A DNA stretch of 64,000 nt, from contig QZFT01000026.1 in NCBI GenBank assembly GCA_003600225.1, positions 49,076 to 113,075 of the forward strand, in the 5' to 3' direction. The translations under genes and the position numbers were made by a program. This document shows, one piece after another, positions 54,092 through 61,319 of this stretch. Each line of letters begins with the position of its first letter. The first letter of the stretch is position 1. The DNA comes from Pseudonocardiaceae bacterium YIM PH 21723. Its GTDB lineage: Bacteria; Actinomycetota; Actinomycetes; Mycobacteriales; Pseudonocardiaceae. The notes under the pieces are model-generated. The model did no database searches, was not told where the DNA came from, and was given only the letters and a program-made list of their open reading frames with translations.

Positions 54092-54120
54092 AGTTGTGCG
54101 CAACTGAGTTGGCCACAACT
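54092..54120. promoter_or_regulatory. twin OhrR operators
   Basis: Two 14-bp palindromic boxes separated by 1 bp: AGTTGTGCGCAACT (54092-54105) and AGTTGGCCACAACT (54107-54120), consensus AGTTG-N4-CAACT. They lie 25 bp upstream of ohrR and 30 bp before the divergent proC gene. Confidence 0.8.
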
Positions 54121-54149
54121 GTGTCGGTGGTCATCAGTATGGTCGCCGT

Positions 54150-54908
54150 ATGTCATTCGGATTCATCGGCGCCGGGGAGATCGCCGCGGCCATCGTCGAG
54201 GGGCTCAGCGAGGGTGCCGCCGCTCCCCCGGAGATCTTCCTGTCGCCCCGCGGGCGCTCCCGGGAACTGGCTGACCGGTTCCCGAACGTCACCCTGTGCG
54301 AGAGCAACCAGCAGGTCGTGGACCGCACCGCGGCCGTCGTGCTCGCGGTGCGGACCACCCAGGGCGAAGAGGTGCTCTCCGAGCTGTCCTTCACCCCGGA
54401 GCACGTGTTGATCAGTGCCCTGGCCGGCGTCCCGGATACCGATCTGCTCCGGTGGGCCGCGCCCGTCGAACAGGTCGTGCGGGTGATCCCGTTACCGCAG
54501 GCCGCGCGGCGGCAGAGCCTCACGGTCACCTACCCCGACCATCCGGTGACCCGTGAGCTGTTCGAGCCGGTCGGCGGGGTGCTGGTGCCGCAGTCCGACG
54601 CCGAGCTGGCGGTGTTCGGCGCGGCGACGACGACCTTCGCGGCGCACCTGGACTACCTGGCCACCATCAGCGAGTGGATGGCAGCACAGGGAGTCGATTC
54701 GCGGGTCGCCACGGATTACGTGCGGCACATCTTCGCGGCGGTCGGCGCATGGTCGGCGGACAGCAGCCTGCCGTTCACGGAGCTGGCCAGGGGGCACGCG
54801 ACGCCGGGCGGGAACAACGAGCGGGTGCTGGCCGAGCTCAGGGAGCAGCAGGTGCCCGAGATGGTCCGCACCGCGCTGGACCGGATATTGACTCGTCTGC
54901 GCGGATGA
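54150..54908 (+). CDS. proC: pyrroline-5-carboxylate reductase family protein
   Basis: 252 residues. The N-terminal NAD(P) motif is FGFIGAGEIAAAIVEGL and the C-terminal dimer domain contains LARGHATPGGNNERVLAELR, the ProC signature region. It is slightly shorter than standard ProC (about 270), so it could be a paralogue that reduces a related imine. The ATG at 54150 is used. It is divergent from the OhrR unit and may be affected by its operators. Confidence 0.8.
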   Translation: MSFGFIGAGEIAAAIVEGLSEGAAAPPEIFLSPRGRSRELADRFPNVTLCESNQQVVDRTAAVVLAVRTTQGEEVLSELSFTPEHVLISALAGVPDTDLLRWAAPVEQVVRVIPLPQAARRQSLTVTYPDHPVTRELFEPVGGVLVPQSDAELAVFGAATTTFAAHLDYLATISEWMAAQGVDSRVATDYVRHIFAAVGAWSADSSLPFTELARGHATPGGNNERVLAELREQQVPEMVRTALDRILTRLRG

Positions 54909-54913
54909 CCGAT

Positions 54914-54943
54914 GGGCCGCCCTCAGCGGTCGGAGGGCGGCCC
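54914..54943. terminator. 11-bp-arm hairpin terminator
   Basis: GGGCCGCCCTC, an 8-nt loop, then its complement, between the stops of convergent proC and the coiled-coil gene ending at 54950. Confidence 0.75.
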
Positions 54944-54949
54944 TGGCGG

Positions 54950-55483
54950 CTAGCTCGCCTGCGGTCGTTCCCGGAGATCGGCGATCGCTGCTGCTACGGC
55001 CGCGAAGCCCTCGCGCATCTCCGATCGGACACTAGCGATACCTTCGGTCATCTCCGACCGCAGTTCGGTGAACTGACCGTCCACCTTGGCGAACCGGCAG
55101 TCCATCTCCGAGCGGACATCAGCGAAGCCCTCAGTCATCTCCGAGCGGACATCAGCGAAGCCCTCAGTCATCTCCGAGCGGACATCAGCGAAGCCCTCGG
55201 TCATCTCCGATCGCAGACTGTGCAGGAGTCTCGTCTGATCTGTCGTGATGACGGTCAGCTCGCCCAGGGCCATGCCCTGGACACGGAGCATTTCCCCGTG
55301 CTCCTGCTGGGTCACGCGCAGGCTGTTCATCAAGTTGACCTGGGACCGTACATCGATCCCAATGTCTGCGACGTCCTTGTCGGCGGATGCCGCAAGTAGG
55401 TGGCAGTCCTTCAGCTTCTGCTTCACCTCTGCCATGTCGGTTTGCAGTCGCACGAGGATCTCGTGGTCGCTCGGCTCCTTCAT
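54950..55483 (-). CDS. coiled-coil protein with 11-residue repeats
   Basis: 177 residues, entirely helical in appearance. The C-terminal half consists of an 11-residue unit RSEMTEGFADV repeated at least three times almost exactly, with diverged copies around it (RSEMDCRFAKV, RSEMTEGIASV, RSEMREGFAAV). Eleven-residue periods favour right-handed or straight coiled coils. No function is recognised. The gene is coupled with the 102-residue gene upstream by a 4-bp overlap (ATGA). Confidence 0.6.
   Translation of the reverse strand: MKEPSDHEILVRLQTDMAEVKQKLKDCHLLAASADKDVADIGIDVRSQVNLMNSLRVTQQEHGEMLRVQGMALGELTVITTDQTRLLHSLRSEMTEGFADVRSEMTEGFADVRSEMTEGFADVRSEMDCRFAKVDGQFTELRSEMTEGIASVRSEMREGFAAVAAAIADLRERPQAS
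55103..55201 (-). repeat. three near-identical 33-bp tandem repeats
   Basis: Units 55103-55135, 55136-55168 and 55169-55201 inside the coiled-coil gene, with only an end-base change, and decayed copies on both sides. Each encodes one 11-residue unit. Confidence 0.9.
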
Positions 55484-55788
55484 GACCGCTCCTGTAGATC
55501 CTTGACGGCGTCGGTTACGGCGGTGATCGCCAGGTGCAGCTTGCTGAATCCCGCAACGGTGATTCTCTTCAGTTCACCGTTGCCGACCGTCTCGTCTGGC
55601 AGGCTGGCCGGCATCGGCGCAGTGGGGTCCAGCCGCAAGTCTCGCAGGTGGCGAATTCGTTCGTCATGCATGCTGGTGAGGGTCTCCAGCACGCCCAATG
55701 TCTCTCTATGCATATCCACGGTCCGCGTCAGCCGGGCTACATCTCTTGTCAGCTGGGCCAGCGTTGGCTGGTCGTCCTTCTCGTTCAC
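55480..55788 (-). CDS. small coiled-coil protein of unknown function
   Basis: 102 residues. Heptad-like helix at LAQLTRDVARLTRTVDMHRE, then MHDERIRHLRDLRL, then a helical C-terminus (AGFSKLHLAITAVTDAVKDL). Its stop overlaps the start of the 177-residue coiled-coil gene, so the pair is translated together and the two proteins may interact. No family is recognised. Confidence 0.55.
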   Translation of the reverse strand: MNEKDDQPTLAQLTRDVARLTRTVDMHRETLGVLETLTSMHDERIRHLRDLRLDPTAPMPASLPDETVGNGELKRITVAGFSKLHLAITAVTDAVKDLQERS

Positions 55789-55882
55789 GACGGCGAGAGT
55801 TTTCCTTGTCCTGACCGCATCTCAAGCCGGTTCGCTGGGCCGATCGGGGGAAAGTGTCAGACCTGTGCTGTACAAGATCCAC

Positions 55883-56851
55883 ATGCATGTAGTGGAGGCG
55901 CAGCGGCTGTTCTTCGTGGCCCGGCGACCGAAGAAGGACTCGCCGCACACGATCGCGGCCTACCGGCGGGACCTCGCCGGTGTCACCGCGATACTGGCCG
56001 ATCAGCTGCGGCGGCCGGTGGACGAGCTGACCGTGGATCAGCTCACCGTGCACTCCCTGCGCCTCGCGTTCGGCCGGTTCGCCGACACCCATGCCAAGAG
56101 TTCCGTGTTGCGTGCCTGGTCAACCTGGAACCAGTTGCTGTCCTTCTGCGTGGCCGAGGAGTGGATCGGCGGCAATCCGATGGGCGCGGTAACCCGGCCT
56201 CGCTCCCCCGCTGCCGCGCCGAAACCGCTGCGTGGGGAGGACACGCCGGAGCAGCTGCTGAGCGCGGTGGCCTCGGGCAGCCGGCCGGCCCGGGACCCGT
56301 GGCCGGAGCGGGACCTGCTGGTGCTCGCCCTGGGGCTGGTGGCCGGGCTGCGGGCGGCCGAGATCCGGGGGCTCACCCAGCACAGCGTGGTCGGGCGACC
56401 CGGTGAGCAGCGGTTGCATGTGCGGGGCAAGGGCAGCCGGGAGCGGTCGATTCCGATCGCCGGTCCGATGGAGCGGATCCTGGCCGAGTACCGGGACTCG
56501 CTGCTGCGCCGGTTCGGCAAGGGCTCGCTGTCCGGCCGCAGCCCGCTGGTGTGCGGGTATGACGGCAACGAGATCGGCCGCGGCGCGCTGGAGTACCTGG
56601 TGCGGTCCTGTTATCGGAGCGCCGGTATCGGGGACCGGGTACCTGCCGGGGCGCAGCTGCACGCGTTGCGGCACACCTTCGCCACCCGGCTGGCCGAGGA
56701 TGGCGCCAACGCCACGGAGATCATGGCGTTGCTGGGACACGCGAGCCTGGCGACGGTGCAGAACTACATCGAGACCAGTGACGCGCAGAAGCGTGCGGCG
56801 GCGATGAGCAACCGGACTTATCAGTTGCTGGGTGAGCTCGGCGGGGGTTGA
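55883..56851 (+). CDS. tyrosine recombinase (XerC/D-like integrase)
   Basis: 322 residues. The N-terminal SAM-like core-binding domain reads SPHTIAAYRRDLAGVTAILA. The catalytic residues are Arg in GLRAAEIRGLTQ, Lys in VRGKGSRERSIPI, HxxR in LHALRHTFATRL, His in LLGHASLATVQNY and the nucleophile Tyr in the same block. GTG 55865 is an alternative start. No phage genes or tRNA are near, so it is either a chromosome-resolving Xer or a lone integrase. Its end lies in a long inverted repeat. Confidence 0.88.
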   Translation: MHVVEAQRLFFVARRPKKDSPHTIAAYRRDLAGVTAILADQLRRPVDELTVDQLTVHSLRLAFGRFADTHAKSSVLRAWSTWNQLLSFCVAEEWIGGNPMGAVTRPRSPAAAPKPLRGEDTPEQLLSAVASGSRPARDPWPERDLLVLALGLVAGLRAAEIRGLTQHSVVGRPGEQRLHVRGKGSRERSIPIAGPMERILAEYRDSLLRRFGKGSLSGRSPLVCGYDGNEIGRGALEYLVRSCYRSAGIGDRVPAGAQLHALRHTFATRLAEDGANATEIMALLGHASLATVQNYIETSDAQKRAAAMSNRTYQLLGELGGG

Positions 56852-56999
56852 CGGGTTTTGTCCGTAGCGAGCGGCGATCCAGGTGGATGCATCGCAAGGC
56901 GGAGGAGGGAGACATGGCGGAGCCATGGCGACCGACGACAACGCCGCGAGGCGCCACCTGGGCGCCGCGCAGTAGGACAGGAACCCGTCAACCCCCGCC
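56840..56999. repeat. 160-bp inverted-repeat element between convergent stops
   Basis: Perfect 18-bp outer arms (56840-56857 and 56982-56999; left begins GGCGGGGGTTGACGGGTT) contain the integrase stop and reach the DUF4865 stop. The interior holds smaller palindromes (ATCCAGGTGGAT; GCGCCACCTGGGCGC) and reads through no conserved protein. It may be a strong terminator, a mobile palindromic element or a structured RNA. Confidence 0.7.
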
Positions 57000-57580
57000 T
57001 ACCCCGGCGTGGACAGGTGCAGTACCTCGTAGCGTTCGGTGGCGGTCTGGTCCTGGATGGGGCCGGTCCACAGGATGAAGCGGACGAGGGTCCAGTGCTG
57101 GGGGTCGACGGCCAGCGCGGCGGTGTGCACGCCTTCACGGCCTGCGATGGCCTGGAGTTCGGCCAGTTCCCGGTCGATCAGGCCGGACAGGGCCATGCCG
57201 CTCTGGTCGGTGCCGGGGATGACCGGGATCGGGTCCAGGGTGCGGGAGGCGGCGCGTGGCATCTCGTCGCGGGAGGGGCCGGGCAGGGTGGCGATGCCGG
57301 TCCAGTGCTGGGCCGGTGGCCTGCCGAAGTCGCGGATGATGTGCTGGAATCCGCCGCCGCGCACCAGGAAGTCGGCCATCGCCGCGGTGTCCCGCCACAG
57401 GTAGAACGGGGCGTACTGGTTCACCGGGGAGCCGTCGATCCCGTGTTCGCGGATCAGGTAGGCCTTGCAGGCCAGGCCCTCGCGGTCGTCGAGGGTGTGT
57501 CCGCCGTTCTCCACTCGCTTGCGGATGATCTGCATGTCGTAGTCGGCGGGCAGCGTGATCTCGTACTGCATGGCGTACAC
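56999..57580 (-). CDS. DUF4865 family protein
   Basis: 193 residues. The N-terminus (YAMQYEITLPADYDMQIIRK) and the region VNQYAPFYLWRDTAAMADFL are typical of DUF4865, a family of unknown function common in actinobacteria and sometimes regulated with LysR genes. The GTG at 57580 is chosen because GGGGGAG lies 7 bp upstream; further upstream starts would overlap the hairpin region. Confidence 0.85.
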   Translation of the reverse strand: MYAMQYEITLPADYDMQIIRKRVENGGHTLDDREGLACKAYLIREHGIDGSPVNQYAPFYLWRDTAAMADFLVRGGGFQHIIRDFGRPPAQHWTGIATLPGPSRDEMPRAASRTLDPIPVIPGTDQSGMALSGLIDRELAELQAIAGREGVHTAALAVDPQHWTLVRFILWTGPIQDQTATERYEVLHLSTPG

Positions 57581-57647
57581 AGGCGGCTCCCCCGGAGTCG
57601 TGGACACCTGAAGGTCACCCATGGTTGCCCATGGAGTCAACTCACCG

Positions 57648-57714
57648 CCACTTTCTATAGATTCTGCACACAACTAGACGCGCCCCGAACGGGCGCAGAA
57701 TCTACAGAAAGTGG
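57648..57714. terminator. 20-bp-arm hairpin (ACTTTCTATAG family), copy 2
   Basis: Left arm CCACTTTCTATAGATTCTGC (57648-57667), right arm 57695-57714 with one mismatch, and an inner 6-bp stem (GCGCCC/GGGCGC). It starts 6 bp after the stop of the GGDEF-EAL gene. It shares CACTTTCTATAG with the hairpin at 25447-25493. Confidence 0.75.
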
Positions 57715-57719
57715 TCTGT

Positions 57720-59753
57720 TCAGGCCCCGCTGTCGACGGTGAGCCGGCTAGCCGTGATCCGGGGCGGGCGGGCCAGTAGGGTGCTCAGCGGGCGGGGTTT
57801 GCCCACGTAGAAGCCCTGTGCGACGCGGACGCCGAGTCTGGCCAGTGCGTCGACCTGGGCGGGGCGTTCCACCCATTCGGCCACCGCGGACAGGCCGAGT
57901 CCTCGGGCGATCTCCATGATTCCGGTGACCAGGACGGCGTCCCGGCTGCCCTTGTCGATGTTGCGGACGAATTCGCCGTCGATCTTCAGGCCGGTGATCG
58001 GCAGGTGCTTGAGGTGCACGAAGGAGCCGAAGCCGGCGCCGAAGTCGTCCAGGGTGATCCGGCAGCCCGCGGCGCGGAGTTGTTCGGCGAGGCTGCGGGC
58101 GGCGTCCAGGTTGGTGACGGCGGCGGTCTCGGTGATCTCCAGGCCGAGCCGGCCGGGGGCGACGCGGGCGGCGTTGAGCCGGTCCAGGACGAACGGGGCG
58201 AAGCTGGTGTCGTCCAGGGTGCGGCCGGAGACGTTGACGTTGAACCGCAGGCCGGGGGTGACGTTCTCGTGCAGTGCCTGGATGGCCTGGTTCATCACCC
58301 AGCGGTCGATCTCCAGGATCATGTCGGTGCGTTCGGCGGCGGGCAGGAACTCGCCGGGGCCGAGCCACGGCTCGATGCCGTCTTCCAGGCGGAGCAGCAG
58401 TTCGTAGCCGACGGTGCGGCCGTTGAGCAGGTCGACCATGGGCATGGCGTGCAGGGCGAGCAGGCCGTTGTCCAGGGCGTTGCGCAGCCGGTCGAGCACC
58501 GAGACGCGCTTGGCGGTGTCGGCGTAGTGGGTCTGGTCGTAGACGGTGACCCGGTTGCGGCCGGCGTTCTTGGACGCGTAGAGCGCCAGGTCGGCGTTGG
58601 CCAGCACGGCTTCCCAGCCGGAGCCGGAGCTGAAGGGGGCGACGCCGATGCTGACGGTCATCTTGGTGGCGGCCGCTCCCCCGGCCACGACCGGCAGCGA
58701 GGAGACCGCGTCGGCCAGTTCGATGCCGAGGGCGTCGGCTTCCTCGATGGTGGCCTTGGGCATCACGACGGCGAACTCGTCGCCGCCGAGCCTGCCAATG
58801 GTGCGGGTGTCGTCCAGGCGCTCGCGCAGCACGCTGGCCAGGGTGCGCATGACCCGGTCGCCGACGGCGTGACCGCGCAGGTCGTTGACGTCCTTGAAGT
58901 TGTCCAGGTCGAGCAGCAGCAGCGCGCCGTCCTCGCCGGTGGCGAGTTGCTGTTCCAGGGCCCTGGTCAGCGCGCGCCGGTTGGGCAGCCCGGTGAGCGG
59001 GTCCTCTTCGGACAGCCGCAGCAGTTCGCTGTGCACGTGGTGCACCTGGGTGATGTCATGCGCGGTGCCCAGCAGCCGGATGGGGCTGCCGTCCTCGTCG
59101 CGGATGACCTCGCCGAAGCACTCGAAGACCCGCTCGGTCTCGTCGCCGTCCTGGATGACGCGGTGCACGTAGTTGTAGCGCTCGCCGTTGCGCAGGGCCC
59201 GTTTGATGACGCGGTCCATCTCGGGCCGGTCCTCGGGGTGCACGTGGGTGGCGTACTCGGCGAAGCCCATGTTGCCCGGGCCGTTGTGGCCGAGCATGTC
59301 GATGAGCGCGTCCGACCAGATGACGCGGTCGTCTTCGAGGAACCATTCCCAGTTGCCCATCTTGCCGAGCACCTGGGCGCGGCGCATGGCGTAGGTCTGC
59401 TGGGCGACCTCGAGTTCGCGTTCCCGCCAGGCGGTGACATCGATGGCGGCGTAGAGCAGCTCGCGGTGATCGCTGGCCTCTTCACAGCTGATCTGGCTGC
59501 ACCGGACTTCCAGCCAACGTTGTCCCTGGTCCGCGCCGGAGCAGCTGATCACCGTCGGGGTGTCCGCGGGGCCTTCGGGCACGCCGGGGAGCAACGCGGG
59601 CAGGGAATGGCCGACGGCCTGTTCCATGGGGAGGCCCAGCAGGTCGGCGAGAGATCTGTTCACCCAGCGCAGCCGGCCGTGCGGATCGGTCACGCCGTAG
59701 CCGACTTCCGCTGTCTGGAGCACAGCTCGGTGCGTCGCACCGTCGTAGTTCAC
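57720..59753 (-). CDS. PAS-GGDEF-EAL cyclic-di-GMP signalling protein
   Basis: 677 residues. Order: PAS (about 5-120, VGYGVTDPHGRLRWVNRSLA), second PAS/PAC (about 135-250, WLEDDRVIWSD-like), GGDEF (about 260-420, intact IGRLGGDEFAVVMP), EAL (about 435-670). The EAL motif is YELLLRL, while the other metal and base residues are present (NVNVSGR, LEITETAAV, LDDFGAGFG, LKIDGEF, EWVE). It may both make and break c-di-GMP. The GTG at 59753 is chosen for its GGAGGAG site; an upstream ATG at 59876 has no homology. Confidence 0.9.
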   Translation of the reverse strand: MNYDGATHRAVLQTAEVGYGVTDPHGRLRWVNRSLADLLGLPMEQAVGHSLPALLPGVPEGPADTPTVISCSGADQGQRWLEVRCSQISCEEASDHRELLYAAIDVTAWRERELEVAQQTYAMRRAQVLGKMGNWEWFLEDDRVIWSDALIDMLGHNGPGNMGFAEYATHVHPEDRPEMDRVIKRALRNGERYNYVHRVIQDGDETERVFECFGEVIRDEDGSPIRLLGTAHDITQVHHVHSELLRLSEEDPLTGLPNRRALTRALEQQLATGEDGALLLLDLDNFKDVNDLRGHAVGDRVMRTLASVLRERLDDTRTIGRLGGDEFAVVMPKATIEEADALGIELADAVSSLPVVAGGAAATKMTVSIGVAPFSSGSGWEAVLANADLALYASKNAGRNRVTVYDQTHYADTAKRVSVLDRLRNALDNGLLALHAMPMVDLLNGRTVGYELLLRLEDGIEPWLGPGEFLPAAERTDMILEIDRWVMNQAIQALHENVTPGLRFNVNVSGRTLDDTSFAPFVLDRLNAARVAPGRLGLEITETAAVTNLDAARSLAEQLRAAGCRITLDDFGAGFGSFVHLKHLPITGLKIDGEFVRNIDKGSRDAVLVTGIMEIARGLGLSAVAEWVERPAQVDALARLGVRVAQGFYVGKPRPLSTLLARPPRITASRLTVDSGA

Positions 59754-59946
59754 TTGCTCCTCCTTGCCGCCCACGACATCGTGGCTGCCGCAGATCGACC
59801 GGGGCAAACCCGGAGCCGGAATGCGGTGGTGACACACCTTGCCAGGAATGACACGTGGTGAACATCGTCCGGCCATTAACGATCAGTGACGATTTGGGTG
59901 ATCATGTAAACCGTAACGCAGGCCACCAGCCGGATTTCGATGGACG

Positions 59947-60291
59947 CTATCGCAATCGTTCCAGATTATGGGCCGTTTCGGCCAGTGCGATGGCCAGCGT
60001 GCGCAGTTCCGCCGGTTCGGCTCCGTCCTCGGCGGCGGTGGCGATGTCCTCGGCGGCGCATCGCACCTGGAACAACCGGTCCTGCAGTTCGGCCAGTTCG
60101 GCGGCGGACAGCACGACGGCGTCCTCGGGCAGGCCGCCGCGTTGCACGGCGCTGCGGCGCTCGTAGGCGCGTTGTCTGCAGGACTGGCCGCAGTACCGGC
60201 GGCGCCGTCCGACGGTGCCCGTGTCGCCGAGGTGCTTGCCGCACCACCCGCAGTGGGTGCCCTTGCGCGGCGTCCTGGTGGCGGCTTCCAT
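59947..60291 (-). CDS. small zinc-ribbon-like protein
   Basis: 114 residues. An N-terminal four-cysteine cluster HCGWCGKHL...YCGQSCRQRAYERR (about 13-46) is a likely zinc-binding ribbon rich in Arg, followed by a helical C-terminus (LSAAELAELQDRLFQVRCAA). This is a common unnamed actinobacterial protein. The ATG at 60291 is chosen because the Cys cluster begins just after it. It is divergent from the GDPD gene. Confidence 0.65.
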   Translation of the reverse strand: MEAATRTPRKGTHCGWCGKHLGDTGTVGRRRRYCGQSCRQRAYERRSAVQRGGLPEDAVVLSAAELAELQDRLFQVRCAAEDIATAAEDGAEPAELRTLAIALAETAHNLERLR

Positions 60292-60358
60292 GACGCGCGA
60301 CGCTATCCGGCCATGCGGTGGCCACCGATTCGCCACGCCGGTATTGCACACTGTGTGC

Positions 60359-61132
60359 GTGCTCGCTACGCATCCATACCTGTCCGGTTCCCATCCGCGT
60401 GCCTTCGCCCACCGCGGGTGGCACATCGACGACCTGGAGGGGATGGAGAACTCGATGGCCGCGTTCCGGCGGGCCATCGACGAGGGCTTCCGGTACCTGG
60501 AGATCGATGTGCACGCCACCTCGGACGGGGTGGTCGTGGTGCACCACGACGAGGAACTGGACCGCACGACCGATGGTCATGGGCCCATCGCATCGCTGCC
60601 ATGGTCGCAGGTCGGCGCGGCGAAGATCGGCGGCCGGGAGGGGGTTCCGGCGCTGGAGGCCGTACTGGAGGAGCTGCCGTCGGCGCTGCTGAACATCGAC
60701 GTGAAGGCGGAGCAGGCGGTCGAGCCGGTACTGGAGCTCATCCGGCGCACCGACGCCTGGGATCGGGTGTGCCTGGCCTCGTTCAGCGATGAGCGGCTGG
60801 CCCGGCTGCGGCGGGCCGGTGGCGAGCGGTTGATCACCTCGATGGGGCCGAAGAACGGGCTGGTGCTGTGGGTATCCGGGAAGCTGGGCCTGCAGGTGGG
60901 CCGGGTGAACGGGGCGATGGCGCAGGTTCCGCGCAAGCAGGGGCCGCTCACGGTGGTGGACCGGCGGTTCCTTCGCGGCGCGCACCGGCGGGGTATCGAG
61001 GTGCACGTGTGGACCATCGACGAGCGCGCCGAGATGATCGAGTTGCTGGACCTGGGGGTGGACGGTCTGGTGACCGACCGGCCGGACGTGTTGCGCGCGG
61101 TGCTGCGCGAACGCGGTCAGTGGCCCGAATAG
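60359..61132 (+). CDS. glycerophosphodiester phosphodiesterase
   Basis: 257 residues of the GDPD TIM-barrel. The catalytic residues are in AFAHRGWHIDDLEGMENSM (His-Arg), YLEIDVHATSDGVVVVHHD (Glu, Asp, His) and the phosphate motif ELDRTTDGHGPIA. It hydrolyses glycerophosphodiesters such as GPC to glycerol-3-phosphate and alcohol. No signal peptide is seen, so it is cytoplasmic. The start is uncertain (GTG 60353 or 60359). Confidence 0.9.
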   Translation: MLATHPYLSGSHPRAFAHRGWHIDDLEGMENSMAAFRRAIDEGFRYLEIDVHATSDGVVVVHHDEELDRTTDGHGPIASLPWSQVGAAKIGGREGVPALEAVLEELPSALLNIDVKAEQAVEPVLELIRRTDAWDRVCLASFSDERLARLRRAGGERLITSMGPKNGLVLWVSGKLGLQVGRVNGAMAQVPRKQGPLTVVDRRFLRGAHRRGIEVHVWTIDERAEMIELLDLGVDGLVTDRPDVLRAVLRERGQWPE

Positions 61133-61214
61133 TCGCGGTTTCACTGCGTTTTGCCCAAGTCTGGATGTTTCGGGCCTTATCCTGCGCAAACTTATTTCGG
61201 ATGGATCGACTGTG

Positions 61215-61319
61215 ATGTGCGTGCAGGAAGGCGGCCAGTAGATGGCTCAATGTGCACCGCGCGGAGCTGGACCCGCAGGTTCGGCGACGGCCTGCCTCTT
61301 TTGGAAAGGCGGCCAGTAG
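61215..61319 (+). other. duplicated leader: two tiny ORFs abutting the MFS start
   Basis: An 8-codon ORF (61215-61241, ATG TGC to TAG) abuts a 25-codon ORF (61242-61319), which in turn abuts the MFS ATG at 61320; each junction reads TAGATG and all are in one frame. The region around each ATG (AAGGCGGCCAGTAGATGGCT, at 61228 and 61306) and a following 31-bp block (61261-61291 and 61335-61365) are duplicated. The first copy thus carries a decayed MFS start. Confidence 0.7.

Noticed and set aside
55103..55201. CRISPR-like array
   Set aside because: The units are contiguous without spacers and keep a reading frame; they are coding tandem repeats.
55883..56851. Active prophage or integrative element
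   Set aside because: Only a tyrosine recombinase is present; there are no phage structural, replication or transfer genes and no tRNA target.
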